Counted from the first letter of the stretch, positions 31,195-42,549 are shown. The stretch: DNA of 64,000 nucleotides from Petaurus breviceps papuanus (GCA_028583685.1 JAMXIF010001119.1:1053277-1117276), one strand, 5' to 3'. Translations and numbers: made by a program. The notes: a model not told the origin generated them from the sequence alone.

Positions 31195-31360
31195 GCAGCA
31201 ACTTGTCCTTTGGAAAGATCACTGAACTTGCAGAAAAGAGACCTAGGTTTGAATTCTGACTCTGATACATTCATTGATTGTCTCTGGAAAAGTCATATAA
31301 TCTCTTGTGAACCTCATGGGTCTCTCCAAGGAAATGTAGATAATTGTGCATGACATGTCT
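31195..31360 (+). mobile_element. MIR SINE
   Basis: AAAGAGACCTAGGTTTGAATTCTGAC, CTGGAAAAGTCATATAATC and GAACCTCATGGGTCTC are in sense MIR order. Confidence 0.75.
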
Positions 31361-31774
31361 CACAGGGTTGATTGGGAGAATGTGCTTTGTCAACCTAAGC
31401 ATGTATGTAAATATGACTTGTCATCAATGTTGGCCTCCAGCTACAGATATTGTTGGCCCTCTGTTCTCCAATACAACTGCCTGCTGAGGTCATCTCCTCT
31501 GCCCAACATTACTGCAGCAATGCTGAGGCTTCCTCTTCATTATGTTTTCTCAACCTATAAATCTCTATAAAGGTTTTCTATTTGTCTCCTGACTTGGCTT
31601 AGATTTTTTAAATGAAAAATTACCAATTTGGTGAGTTAAAAAAAATGAGATTCCTTTTCATGGACTAATAAAAATATAGTGGATCTCTTATAGTGTTTAC
31701 ATTTACTATTTTCTGATTATAAAAAAAATACTACTTGAGGATACTTTTTGAAAATTATTACTCAGCAACTATGT
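31361..31774. other. Unannotated stretch
   Basis: AT-rich, no feature. The 74-codon frame at 31346-31570 has no domain. Confidence 0.35.
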
Positions 31775-31970
31775 TTTCATGGAAAGAACACTGGATTTGG
31801 AGTTAAACACCTTGCATTCAAATTTTGGCTCTGATATTTACTAGTTTTGTGACCTGGGGTAAGTAACTTTCCCTCTTTCTCTGGGCCTCAATTTTCTGGT
31901 CAATAAAATTAGAGTTATATTAAATGATCCCTGAGATACCTTCCAGCACCAGATCCTATGAATCGGTTTC
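31775..31970 (+). mobile_element. MIR SINE
   Basis: GGAAAGAACACTGGATTTGGAGTTA, TTTTGTGACCTGGGGTAAG, GGGCCTCAATTTTCTGG and a terminal CCTTCCAGCACCAGATCCTATG. Confidence 0.88.
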
Positions 31971-32289
31971 TTCCTGTCATGTCGCCTAGCCCCATCTGCC
32001 AGCCTGGAGACTGCCCTGTTCTTTTGAACTGGGCCCGTGTCAGCACAGCATACAGTTTATGAATGTAATATATAATATCACCTTGCATCTATTCAGTATT
32101 TTACATTTGTTAATGTAAATGCTTTCACTACATCCATTATTTTCTTTGATCATAATCAAATAAGAAAGATAGGGCTGGTATACAGGCATAGCTCACAGGA
32201 GATTGCCCCAAATGGTGTTCCTTTACAATAACATCATTAACACAATTATAACCAAACCAGGAGCTTCTAGCTAATTGCCCACAGAGGAG
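31971..32289. other. Unannotated stretch
   Basis: A faint MIR-like block may lie near 32090-32170. Nothing firm. Confidence 0.3.
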
Positions 32290-32460
32290 CATCACTTGTG
32301 GAGTCAGGTAACTAAACTTGAGGTCATAACCTTGCCATTTATTAGCTAGGTAATCCTGGTCAAAGCATCTAGCCTTTATGGACCTTGGTTCCCTCCTCAG
32401 TAAAATGGGGATAATAATGTTTGCCCCACCTATCTCATAGAGTTGTTGTGATGGGGAAAT
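32290..32460 (+). mobile_element. MIR SINE
   Basis: ATTTATTAGCTAGGTAATCCTGGTC, TTCCCTCCTCAGTAAAATGGGGATAATAATG and a CCTATCTCATAGAGTTGTTG block. Confidence 0.82.
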
Positions 32461-32479
32461 TTTTTTTTTTCACAAATTA

Positions 32480-32720
32480 AGGGTAGCTGGATGGTGCAGT
32501 GCTAGACCTGCAGTCAACAAGACCTACATTCAAATTCTGCCTTAGATGCTTTACTATGTGACCTTGGGCAAGTCACTTAATGTCCTTCCAATTCTGTTTC
32601 CTCATCTGTGAAGTGGATGGTTTCCCAGGGTTGTTATGAGAATCAAATGAGATAACCTATGTACAGCTCTTTGCAAGACTCAAAATGCTATATAAATGTG
32701 AGCTATTATATTATTATTAT
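32480..32720 (+). mobile_element. MIR-related marsupial SINE
   Basis: Head GGGTAGCTGGATGGTGCAGTG, ACCTTGGGCAAGTCACTTAATG, and 3' part GGTTGTTATGAGAATCAAATGAGATAACC...AAATGTGAGCTATTAT. Confidence 0.9.
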
Positions 32721-32899
32721 CTTCCACTGTTGCAATGGAAAGAGTTTTCCCTTGCAATATTCTTTCAACCATCCTGTCTTCCTGGAACCAATGGAAAGTT
32801 AGAGCCAGTAAGAGAAAATCAGTTACCTAAGTTAAAAATGTAGTGGGGATTAAAGGTCTACTGACTGAGTCTGGGGCTTATTCCTTTACTCATCTGATT

Positions 32900-33010
32900 G
32901 TCAATCAACAAGTATTTATTAAATGTGATAGGCACAGCAGTAAGCCCTAAGAATATAAACACCAAAGTGAGACTGTACATGTCCTCAAGAAGTTCACATT
33001 CCACTGACAT
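32900..33010 (-). mobile_element. Antisense L2 3' end
   Basis: CAATCAACAAGTATTTATTAAATG, then TAAGCCCTAAGAATATAAAC and CTCAAGAAGTTCACATTCC. Confidence 0.75.
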
Positions 33011-33747
33011 GGCTAGAAACCAGGGTTCTCTGAAGTCAGTGAAGTTTTCCTCTACCCCACAGACTTACTGAAGCAATCCTTGAAGCTGTAGAAAACAGCC
33101 TGATTAATATGGAATTTAAGTTCTTCACTAGGAAAAAAAGCCTTTCCAGATTTTTCTGAAGTGCTGCTCTTCTTGGTCATCTTGGCTAAATCTAACCTTG
33201 CCAATATCTAATTTCCATCTTATTGGACCTTAGGTATCCAGATAGCCAGCATGGAAGATATATTCTGACTGCATACACTGCTCCCTCTGTCCAGCTTCTC
33301 TCTGAATCACAGTCTCAGAAGCTGACCATGGGGATCCTCTCCGGATGGCGATTGCCACATGTGCACACCAAAGGGTCAGTCCAGACATCTGTTTACATTA
33401 AGAGATCCAAATTCCTGCTGATTAATTACCTTTCCTTTCCTGTGAATAAACAGGAAGACCTCAAGTTAATTAAGGTACTTGTTCAATTACTTTAATTGGT
33501 ATTAGGAGTGTTGCTTCTTCATATCTAATATCTGAGAACCTACCTAATGTGGGCACTCTGGCAGAAGTAATGTGACTCCAAAGGTTGGAGAACAGCCTAA
33601 AATTTTCTTACTCACAATAAGTTCAAGGAAGGAGCATGGGAAATTCATAACTCAGAAAAAAATCACAAATTCAAATGGAAGAGATCCTATTTTCCTGTTC
33701 CTATATCCCAGATCAGAACTCAGGGTGATGTTCCCCATCTTCAAGGA
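33011..33747. other. Unannotated, unique-looking
   Basis: The 90-codon frame at 33223-33495 shows no domain and no splice context that I would trust. Confidence 0.35.
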
Positions 33748-33830
33748 GTCAGTCAGTCAATAAACATTTATTAACCACCTCTTATGGGTCAGGCACTGTG
33801 CCAAGCACCTGATAAATTGTCAGAGAAGGG
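33748..33830 (-). mobile_element. Antisense L2 3' end
   Basis: CAGTCAATAAACATTTATTAACCACC and GGCACTGTGCCAAGCACC are close to consensus, so this is one of the better-preserved termini. Confidence 0.8.
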
Positions 33831-33959
33831 AGTCAACTACCTCACATAACTTGAGGGATTCAAGAAGATCCTTGAGGGAGCCCATGAAAAGCCTGTCATG
33901 TAACAACTTATTTATTATTCAGCCATTATTATTCTACTATTCTATTATTCCACCATTAG

Positions 33960-34035
33960 ACATTGTACCATTAGATACAGTACCTGGCATATAGTAGGTG
34001 CTTAATAAATGTTTATTGACTAATGACTGACTGAT
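33960..34035 (+). mobile_element. Sense L2 3' end
   Basis: AGTACCTGGCATATAGTAGGTGC and TTAATAAATGTTTATTGAC form the exact L2 terminus. It faces the antisense terminus about 130 bases upstream. Confidence 0.82.
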
Positions 34036-34189
34036 TCATTCATTCAACAAAAATTGATTAACACATTAAACTTTATCACTTAATTCTATTTTTTATTAGA
34101 TCAACTGAGCTAGGAGAGAGCGGGGAAACATTTGTATTCAGAACATCTGAAAAGGTATGGGAAGAACTACAGAGTTTAAATACAACTTG

Positions 34190-34385
34190 CTGCCTGGGGT
34201 ACAATAGTTGGTGTTAGGTAGTCCTAGGTTCAAATCCCATCTCTGATACTTACTAGCTAGGTGATGCAAGCCAAGTAACTAAACCTCTCTAAGCCTCAGT
34301 TTTGTCATCTATAAAATAAGGTGATGATAGGCCCTGCTTCACAGATATATTGTGAGGATCAAATGAAATAACACATGTAAGTTTG
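34190..34385 (+). mobile_element. MIR SINE
   Basis: TAGGTTCAAATCCCATCTCTGATACTTAC, CCTCAGTTTTGTCATCTATAAAATAAGG and a TGTGAGGATCAAATGAAATAAC 3' part. Confidence 0.85.
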
Positions 34386-34737
34386 TTTTTTTTCTTTTTT
34401 TGCAAACCAGAAGTGTTATAGAATTGTCAATTGCTAATTATTACTACTACTGCTCATAGAACTTACGGTCTTATAGGAATATTATCCAAACATTACATAA
34501 TCAATTAGTAGTTTCTTATAAAGTCTTCTCCCTTGCTCTTGTCTTGAAATGTTTGTGATTCTTAATAAATGTTAGGAGGTAAAACATTCTTTGCTCAGAC
34601 TCACACAAACACACACACAATTGCATTAGTGAGTTGCAAAACAAAGTCCTATGTAAGTTCTTTGGGTTTTCAGCATTACTCTTAAGTTTCCTCTTTTAAA
34701 ACAATAAGCATATTTAGAAGGGACACATTAAATCACA
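34386..34737. other. Unannotated stretch
   Basis: A T-rich patch and a short CA run near 34606-34620. No gene. Confidence 0.35.
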
Positions 34738-34995
34738 GTGCACAGCAGATAGAACACTGGGCTTGGAATCAGGAGGACTCTTCTTTCTGAGTTCAAATCT
34801 GCCCTCAGACATGTACTAGCTGTGTGACCTTGGGCAAGTCACTTAACCCCATTTGCCTCAGTTTCCTCATCTGCAAAATGAGCTGGAGAAAGAAATGGCA
34901 ACCACTCCAGTATCTTTGCCAAGAAAACCCCAATAGGAGGTCACGAAGAGTCAGACGGGACTGAAAAATGACTGAAACAACAATAATGATTGAGA
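34738..34995 (+). mobile_element. Marsupial SINE, long type
   Basis: Slightly 5'-truncated. CACAGCAGATAGAACACTGGG, GTGACCTTGGGCAAGTCAC, AAAATGAGCTGGAGAAAG and GACTGAAAAATGACTGAAACAAC. Confidence 0.92.
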
Positions 34996-35544
34996 TCATC
35001 AGTGAGTAAAAGAAGGGGGCTGTTGAGACAAAAAAAGAGGAAAGATTGAGGTTGAAGGATGACTTCCCTGACAGAGGGAAGAAACCAAAAGACAAAGAGG
35101 ATTAGAGGGGGAGGTAGAAGAGGAAAAAACCAAAGACAAATTAATTCTACTTAATATTGTTGAGGAGGGCTGTTAATAGTATAAGGGAGGCAGGATATGT
35201 TTCCCCACTCACTCCTAGATCAGTTGATTTAATCAAAAATAGAGTTAAGTGATGAAGTTTAAATGTGTTAATAATATGTAACCTCATGTGATCCTTTTAT
35301 AAGTTTTGAATATTTCTCTAACTGAGTCAAGGAGGAACAAGGAGATTGGCTAAGTAAGCAAATTACTCATGTTTATGGGGGCTTTAAATAGCTAAAACCA
35401 AGACAACTTTCAGCAGTTCAAAAGTGAGAATGATTCAAATCTGGGAGCAGCCTTCAGGGGAGACCTCTACAAGGGGGAAAGGAGGGAAGCAGAGGACATT
35501 TCTTTATCTTCTCTCCTGGCCCCCACCAGAAACATAACTTTGAA
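34996..35544. other. Unannotated stretch
   Basis: Purine-rich, then AT-rich. No recognised gene or repeat. Confidence 0.3.
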
Positions 35545-35615
35545 GGACACACACACATACACACATACATACATACATACATGCATATACATACATATCT
35601 ATCATCTATCTATCC

Positions 35616-35662
<47 letters not shown>

Positions 35663-35672
35663 NNNNNNNNNN

Positions 35673-35722
<50 letters not shown>
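35545..35722. repeat. (CATA)n then (ATCT)n microsatellite with assembly gap
   Basis: ACAC/CATA units grade into about 23 visible ATCT units. Ten N bases at 35663-35672 lie inside the ATCT run, so its true length is unknown. The long frame through it is an artefact. Confidence 0.97.
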
Positions 35723-35723
<1 letters not shown>

Positions 35724-36005
35724 ATCTCTGTCAAGTGGTAGCATTTTCTAGTGGGAGGTGGGAGAGGAGGAAGAAAAACAGTTCAGAACTTAAAAATGAA
35801 ACTAAAAAGTAAATTATATATAACATATCACACATATGTGTGCATATACACATACATATATGTATATATGTGTATATATATGCATCTAGCTATCTAGCTA
35901 TCTATCTAGCTATCTGTCACGTGGAGGGGTTCTCCAGTGAGAGCCAGGGAGGGAGAAAAATAGTTCAGAATGTAAAATGAAACAAAAAATAAAATATATA
36001 TTTAC
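35723..36005 (+). repeat. Duplicated unit of about 90 bp with TATC/TAGC spacers
   Basis: Copy 1 (about 35727-35820) and copy 2 (about 35915-36003) share a CTGTCA(A/C)GTGG start, a GAGGAAGAAAAACAGTTCAGAA or GGGAGAAAAATAGTTCAGAA middle and an AAATGAAAC(T/A)AAAAA end. A TCTA- or CTAGCTAT-type run precedes each copy, so the duplication probably included the microsatellite. Confidence 0.8.
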
Positions 36006-36089
36006 TATTTAATAATAAATTATTTAAATTATTGTATTAAATAATAAATTGTTTAATATAAATATATATTGGTGTATATATGTCAGTGT

Positions 36090-36135
36090 GTGTATATATA
36101 TATATATATATGTGTGTGTACACACACATACATAT
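36090..36135. repeat. (TA)n/(TG)n simple repeat
   Basis: A GTGT, TATA, TGTG, CACA palindromic run of about 46 bases. Confidence 0.9.
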
Positions 36136-38234
36136 ATAAATACCACTTCCCCCAACAACTAAAAGAGAAACCCTAGTTGACAATGGAAAGAAATCAACCT
36201 AGAATTTGAGATATGCCTGGGATACTCCATACACTGATACTTGATAGCTGGCTATGACTAGTGAGTTAGCATAAATAAATCACTTTGCACATCTCAAAGC
36301 ACTATGTAAATGCCAGCTATTATTATATCTTTTCGGAAATGCATATAAGTTGATTAAAATTAAATACAAACATACTATGTGAACAGACATTAGCAGTGCC
36401 TGAAAAAGTGAGAAGAGTTAGCACTATTGATGCATTAGGCATTTGGGCTCTACCATGACTATCCCTTAAACAACTGCTCCCTCTCTAACAATGTCTCCAG
36501 TGTCTGAAAGCCTTACTCCCTAGTGGCAAAAGATGCTTTTGTGAAGTCAGAGAACCACTCACAACAAAGGCAACTCTATGGAGGCAGGAAGCTAGCTGAG
36601 CTCCAGTCTGTTGGGACTCCCTATCCTGGATCACAACAGAGAAGCCATTCCCTCCATCAAGCTGTTCTTACCAAGCACATTGATTGGGACAAGACCTATC
36701 CAATTCCCAAAGGAAGAATAGCATCAGAAGCTGTGAAGGCTTACAGATGGTAAATGATATATGACTCCAACCACTAGTGAACCTAGTCAAGGGAACAAAT
36801 CCAGAATTTAAAAGGGTCAGCCAAGGCCAAGACATGCAGGAAGTGGCCTTGGAATGTTAAGGATTTTTCACCAATAGTGGGCTCAATCTTGTGTTTTCCT
36901 CAAGACTCAAGAAACTGATTTATATCTTGCTTCATGTCTGGGTATAATTCTCTAGGGTTAAAGCTAATGGAAGCCGCCAGGAAATCAGTAGGAGGAAATA
37001 AAGCTATCAGCTCGGGGTTCTATCCAAGGCAGGCTGGGGATAGCCAAATCAAGCCAGAAGGGCTCAAAAGACTAGGGGTAGTAAAATTCGTGCTGCTCTG
37101 GGGGAAATGGGTGATATTTTCACATATCACTCCCTCATCTATTCAAGATTTTAGGGGAAAGTGGCAAATACAAGCTGGATTATAGAATGAATGGCATATT
37201 GCCTGACACCTGTAAAACACACAAGCAGGAAAAATATTGACCAGATATTCTGCTACCTGCAAAAAGCAGCCAATCCCATTCTGGGCACCATCCAAACAGC
37301 AACTTTTCCCCAGACACCACCCCCAAACCTCTATGAAGCAATGCAGTATCATGTGGACTACCGGTAAAGGCTTAGAGCCAGCACTCAATGGAAATGGAGC
37401 CAGGCAGGAGAAAGTCCAGGAAAGGAACCTGAAGTAAGCAAGGGAATTGCAGAAGCTGAATGACAGAATGTAAAGATCAGAGAATCACAAAACCTCAGTT
37501 AGAAACCTGAAAAAATCATGTAGCCTGATCTTACCAGAACAAGGGTAAGGTCTCTGGGTGAGAAAGACAGGTTATATCTCACAGGGTTCTTGTGAGAAGT
37601 GAAAGGTGTGAAAGTACTTTAAAAATAATCAAACCCTGGAAAAATCTGAGGAATTATAATTCAAAGAGGTAGAGAGGGAGGAGTCATTTTCTGAACTAAA
37701 TTAGAGATTAGATAAGAATCAAGAGAAAGAACCTTCTGAGGGAGATAAGCATTTTTATTAAAAAGGGGGGATAAGAGTGACTGAAGTTTATCACCGAGTT
37801 TGGCTCAAAACATGGTAGGAAAGATGTAGTGGGTCTGTTGTGAATGAGAATGGATGAGTTACCCATGCCACTTACTACCTTGCCTGCCTAAATTAGCAAG
37901 TGAGTCTCCCTCTGAGCTTAACCCTAATCAGTCCTTGTTTTAGGGTTGTTTTTTAGGTCTGGGAAGTAGAGTTCAATTTAAGAATTCAAAGAAGACCATT
38001 AGTGGAGTTCCTGGCATGAGTCATAGGGTTAGGAAATAATGATTTCTGGGAAACCCCAAAATGTAACTCCAGGATTCCTATCCAAGGCCAGTGGACCAGT
38101 TATGTTGTTTTTCATCTTCCTAGAAATTCAAATTTAGCAATAAAAGGATTCTCAAAAAATCAAGTCCACAGATCTTTCTGCATGTATACTGCTAGTTCTG
38201 ACGCTGTTAAGGACACTGAGGAACTGAGGCCAAT
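36136..38234. other. 2.1 kb with almost no recognisable repeat
   Basis: A weak MIR 3' end may lie at 36225-36330 (CTCAAAGCACTATGTAAATGCCAGCTATTATTAT). The rest, including small frames at 36523-36753, 36934-37185 and 37143-37437, shows no domain. No exon-like block with both splice signals stands out. Confidence 0.4.
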
Positions 38235-38315
38235 AGAGGGAGAGTGTATAAGATCATACTATTTGTTAGTGGTAAAACAGGGATTAAATTTTAGGTCTTT
38301 CTACAATGCCATACT
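38235..38315 (-). mobile_element. MIR fragment
   Basis: GTTAGTGGTAAAACAGGGATTAAATTTTAGGTC resembles antisense MIR. Short. Confidence 0.4.
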
Positions 38316-38349
38316 GTGGTTTGTTTGTTTTTTTTTTTTTCCTATTCCC

Positions 38350-38447
38350 TAAGAGAAGGAAATGGCAAACCACTGTAATATATTTGCCAAGAAAATCCCA
38401 AATGGTGTCACAAAGAGTCAGACATGACTGAACAATAATAACAAAAG
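38350..38447 (+). mobile_element. Marsupial SINE, 5'-truncated
   Basis: Only the 3' third is present: AAGAGAAGGAAATGGCAAACCAC, TTTGCCAAGAAAATCCC and CAGACATGACTGAAC with an AATAATAACAAAA tail. A T run sits at its 5' side. Confidence 0.88.
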
Positions 38448-38458
38448 GATACCACAGG

Positions 38459-38712
38459 GGCAGCTAGGTGGTGCCATGTTGCACAGAGCGATGGGCATGG
38501 AATCAGGAAGATTCATCTTCCTGTGTTCAAATGTGACCTTGGACACTTATCAGCTGTGTGACCCTGGGCAAGTCCCTTAACAGTGTTTGCATCAGTTTTC
38601 TCATTTGCAAAATTCATTTGCTGAAGAAAAAAATGACAAACCACTCCAATATCTTGGCCAAGAAAGCCCCAAATGTGGTCACAGAGAGTCAGACCCAACA
38701 ACTGAACAACAA
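38459..38712 (+). mobile_element. Marsupial SINE, long type
   Basis: GGGGCAGCTAGGTGGTGCC head, CAGCTGTGTGACCCTGGGC, TTTCTCATTTGCAAAATTC and a GTCAGACCCAACAACTGAACAAC tail. It follows the truncated copy head to tail. Confidence 0.92.
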
Positions 38713-39202
38713 GAAGATAATATCCTGACAGTTTTATGTTCCCAGGGCCCCACGTCCTTCTCAACATTCTGGTCTTTGTTGTTCACTGAAGCAGAAAGTC
38801 TCCCAATCTAGTAAAAAATTCAGTCTGAGAGAGCCTCAGAGGAGAAGTCTGAGAGCAAGGAGCTCACGGAGTTTCCAGAATGGGATGTTGATGGGAGGTG
38901 TTGGTAACAAAAACCTTCAGGGACACCAAGTAACGCAGTGTGGAAGAGGTTTTGACTCCAATTGACTTCTGATGACTTTTGCCACTCCCGTGTGTGTGGT
39001 GCCACGAGGTACATAATTTAAGGATTAGGACTTGCCAGAAAGACTACAAATTCAGCCCAAACCAATGTCTCCTCAGTCATTCCCTGCTGATCCAAACTCC
39101 AAGAAGGGGAGAACAGAAAAACCAAAGGGAGAAAGAGGAAGATTTTAAGCCTGTTTAAGGGAGAAAAGCCGATCAGATTCCTACTCTCTTCATTTTCTTA
39201 TA
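38713..39202. other. Unannotated stretch
   Basis: No gene or recognised repeat. A few CpGs occur near 38870-39010. Confidence 0.35.
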
Positions 39203-39412
39203 GTAATAGTTATTGTCCAGTTATGTTTGACTCTCCATGACTCCATTTGGAGTTTTCTTTACATAAACTGGAGTGGTTTGCCATTTCCTTCTCTAGATAA
39301 TTTTACAGATAAGGAAAATGAGGCAAACAGGATTAAGGGACTTGTCCTGGAAGTATGAGATATCTTCCTGACTCTAGACCTTGCACTCTATCCACTGAGT
39401 CACAGTGAAATT
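39203..39412 (-). mobile_element. Marsupial SINE, antisense
   Basis: GTTATGTTTGACTCTCCATGACTCC, GGAGTGGTTTGCCATTTCCTTCTC and a CTCTATCCACTGAGTCAC head. An internal part is missing compared with full-length copies. Confidence 0.9.
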
Positions 39413-39539
39413 TGGCCTCTGAATTTGTCATACCAAATGAGAGGGTTCTTCTGTAATATCTGGTTCACTGATCTAGAACATAGACTTCTTCAGGGCAGAG
39501 GTTAATATAGCTCAACATATACGTGTTGACTAAATGTCA

Positions 39540-39605
39540 GCCAGTCAATAATCATTTATTAAGCATTTATTATGCGCTGGGCACTGTGTTGTAATCTAAT
39601 GGATG
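39540..39605 (-). mobile_element. Antisense L2 3' end, short
   Basis: CAGTCAATAATCATTTATTAAGC and GCGCTGGGCACTGTG. Confidence 0.7.
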
Positions 39606-39774
39606 GTCTTATCAACGTTCTTCTCTCTGAGGAAGCTAGGCCAAAGGTTAAAGAACAAAGGACAATACACAGAACAAGTATCAGGCACCTGAGAAGTAAG
39701 CATTTAGGATGCACCAAGAAAAGAAACTGTGGAGCTCCCTCCTCTGAAGACTTTAGAGTATGCCCTGGATGCTC

Positions 39775-39960
39775 AGCTTTTGATTAGGGAGTCTTCATAT
39801 CAGAAGACATGGCTCCAACTGTTAGCTTTGCCTTAATAGCTGCATAATCTTGGACAAACCATTCATTAAACCTCTCTGGGACTCAGTCCTATCATCTATA
39901 ATAAAAGAGGGGGTTGGGCTTTGAAGTTTCAATGTATGATCTCAGGATTTGCTGGTAGGA
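39775..39960 (+). mobile_element. MIR SINE
   Basis: AATAGCTGCATAATCTTGGACAAACC, CTCTCTGGGACTCAGTCCTATCATC and a GGGTTGGGCTTTGAAG 3' part. Confidence 0.75.
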
Positions 39961-40620
39961 ACCTGGAATAGATGCCTTCTCAAAGTCCTTATGAGGGCTA
40001 GTAATTTATTTTTTTCTATTAATACTAAAAACTTTTAGATAATAATAAGACATATCTTTTCTCTCACATTTTTTGTTTTAATGATTCAAGACAGCTTAAA
40101 CACTCTGACCTCAAAATACAATTTAGACACTTAACCCTTGTTCTAAGAAAAAATTCCCACTATTTTATTTTGACCTTTGACTTCCTTTAAATCTCAGGGT
40201 GGTTCCTGACAGGCTATAGGAGGTGATGAGCCCATCTTCTCTTCCAACTTTGTATAGGCAAAAAAAATAAAAATAAGAAGCTGAAAAACCCACACACTTT
40301 GTATAGACAATGAAAGATCTGTTCTAATTAAAGCAATATTAAACAATAATAACTGTCCTATAGTTTTATGGCAATGCCTATAATCACATAAATAAGCATT
40401 TTATATCCAATTAACATTTTATATTTATTCAATCCTAAAACAATCTAGCATTTTTATTAATCAAATAAAATCCCATTTAATAGATTTGGTTGCTTTAGCC
40501 TTTTAAATTAGCCTTGCATAAACTAACATTAAATCCAATTGCACACTATGTTGTCCAAAAAGGCTAATAAGTATCAGATAAGACTTTCAGATGTAGGGTG
40601 TCTACATTTGTCCGGAATGC
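39961..40620. other. AT-rich unique-looking stretch
   Basis: Very AT-rich (especially 40310-40560), with many ATTAA, TTAAT and AATAAA words. No repeat recognised. It could be conserved AT-rich non-coding DNA or simply decayed sequence. Confidence 0.35.
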
Positions 40621-40624
40621 CTAA

Positions 40625-40860
40625 GCAATAGAATTTAGAGCTGGAAAGGATCTTGGAATGTACAGATGCCAAAGATGGAAAAGATGTGGAAGATCTGGTC
40701 CAACCCCTTAATTTTACAGATGAGGAAACGGAAGCCAGAGAGGGGAAATGATATGCCCAAGGTCACACAAGTAGTAAGTAGCAGAACCAGGATTGAAACT
40801 CAGGTCTATTCAATTTGAGATTCAAAATTCACTCCCTTTCCACTTGCTGCCTCTTTAAGC
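40625..40860 (-). mobile_element. MIR SINE, antisense, with an internal insertion
   Basis: AGAATTTAGAGCTGGAAAGGATC, ATTTTACAGATGAGGAAACGGAAGCC, GCCCAAGGTCACACAAGTAG and AACTCAGGTCTATTC. A purine-rich insertion of about 25 bases sits near 40665-40695. Confidence 0.9.
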
Positions 40861-41139
40861 CTTTAAGTTAAGGTCTCTACAGTTTCTCAACCCTCCCCCA
40901 TCCAACTTCTATCTGTGAAAAGCAAAGCACTCGGATGTAACATTCAACTTATCCAAGCCAAGAGGGGCCGATCTATCTGGCACAACATTTGGTTGGAGGA
41001 GACTCTCCCTGACACTTTAATTTCATATTGTTCCAAAATAACCACTGTGGATCTCACCTGTAGTTGGTAGGCAAATACCAGTTTAGGAAAATAAAACTTT
41101 TCTTTATAAAGATAATAATTAATAATAATGTTGTGGTTG
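40861..41139. other. Unannotated spacer
   Basis: Nothing recognised. Confidence 0.3.
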
Positions 41140-41369
41140 TTGATCAGTCATTTCAGTCATGTCTGACTGTTCCTGACTCTATTTGGGGTACTCCTTGCAA
41201 AGATACTGAAGTGGTTGGCTGTTTCCTTCTCTAGCTGGTTTTACAGATGAGGAAACAAGGTTAAATGACTTGCCCAGGGTCACACAGCTAGTAAATCTCT
41301 GAGGCCAGATATAAACTCGGGTCCTTCTACCAGTGCTCTATCTATCTACTGTACCACCCAGCTACCCCA
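41140..41369 (-). mobile_element. Marsupial SINE, antisense, long type
   Basis: TTTCAGTCATGTCTGACTG, CTTGCAAAGATACTGAAGTGG, CAGATGAGGAAACAAGG, GACTTGCCCAGGGTCACACAGC and an ACCACCCAGCTACCCC head. Confidence 0.94.
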
Positions 41370-41394
41370 TGATAATAATAATCAACAAACAGAT

Positions 41395-41605
41395 GAACAA
41401 ACTAAATGGTTTAATAAAAAGAACAGTGGATTTGGAGTCCACTCAAATTCAGCATTATCATTTAGTACCAATGCTACCCTGGAGAAGTCACTTTCCTCTC
41501 TGGACCACACTTTCCTTATTCAGAAAATAAGGAATTACTTCTAATAAACAGTAAATGATCTCCAAGGTCTCTTCCAGTTCCAAATCTGACTCTCTGAAAT
41601 AATAC
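41395..41605 (+). mobile_element. MIR SINE
   Basis: AGAACAGTGGATTTGGAGTCC, GGAGAAGTCACTTTCC, ACACTTTCCTTATTCAG and ATCTCCAAGGTCTCTTCCAGTTCC. Confidence 0.8.
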
Positions 41606-42044
41606 GAGCAAACTGATTGTGTCTAGCGTATCTCCCAAACATTCTCTTTACATTGTAAACAATTTCTTTTTAGCTCAAGAACCACAATACCTCCAAAGGG
41701 AGAAGAAAAGTGAGACATTTTATAGACATGAGGTATAAATTAATGGTAAATGAAGCATAACACCAGCTACTCAACACCTGTAATTATTTAATGATACAAA
41801 TATACACACTAATAATAAGTAAAATGAAACCAGGGCAGGAAACTCCAAGGAGAAAAAGTGGAAAGACAATTTTTATTCCCACCTTAATAATAATAATTTT
41901 TGGACCAGATTGAAATGATTTCAATGGCTTAAAGAATTCTCAATGAAGAAAATCTTATCAATGAAGATCAGCACCTGCTCTACAACTTGTAATTTTAGAG
42001 AATTGCCTGGTCCCTGACAGGTTAAGTGACTTACTCTAGAGTTT
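41606..42044. other. Unannotated stretch
   Basis: Nothing recognised. Confidence 0.3.
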
Positions 42045-42175
42045 CACTGCCTATAGATTGTTAAATTCTTTGGGAATAGGAATTATTTCATTTATTACAT
42101 TTGTATTCCCAGCTCTTAGCACAATGCCTACTCCTATAAGTAGGCATTTAATAAATCCTTACTGATTTACTGATT
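42045..42175 (+). mobile_element. Sense L2 3' end
   Basis: GTTAAATTCTTTGGGAATAGG, TTTGTATTCCCAGCTCTTAGCACAATGCC and the end TTAATAAATCCTTACTGATTTACTG. Confidence 0.85.
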
Positions 42176-42244
42176 AGGAGAGATATATGTGGCATAGTAG
42201 TAAAGGGATGGCCAAGGAGACAGAAACAGTAATAGTAGAAGTAC

Positions 42245-42475
42245 TCATGTTCATGGTAGTAGTTGTTAAGTCTAACTCTCCATCACCCCATTTGGGGTTT
42301 TCTTGGCAAAGATATTGATGTGGTTTCTCCAGAGCATTTTACAGATGAGAAAACTGAGGCAAATAGGGTTAAGAGACTTACCCAGGGTAACCAGCTAGTA
42401 TGTAACAGGCCAAATTTGAACTCAGGTCTTCCTGACTGCAGGCCCAGTGATCTATCCATCACACCACTTAGCTGT
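42245..42475 (-). mobile_element. Marsupial SINE, antisense, long type
   Basis: CATCACCCCATTTGGGGTTTTC, GCAAAGATATTGATGTGG, AGGGTTAAGAGACTTACCCAGGG and AATTTGAACTCAGGTCTTCC. Confidence 0.93.
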
Positions 42476-42549
42476 GGTAGCAGTGGTGATGGCAGCAGCA
42501 GCTTTTTTGGTATTGGCTTTTTTTTTCCATTTTGAAGCATCCCCTCTTG

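Noticed and set aside
33223-33495. 90-codon frame in unique sequence
   Set aside because: No recognisable domain or compositional sign of coding. Left as unannotated.
34996-35544. Possible LTR (TTTAAATAG-like TATA motif, purine-rich flanks)
   Set aside because: No clear boundaries, polyadenylation signal, target repeat or second copy could be found.
35540-35812. 90-codon frame of LSIY repeats
   Set aside because: Translation of the ATCT microsatellite across an N gap.
36523-37437. Three neighbouring small frames in repeat-poor DNA, possibly exons
   Set aside because: They lie in different frames and strands, show no domain, and no consistent pair of splice signals links them.
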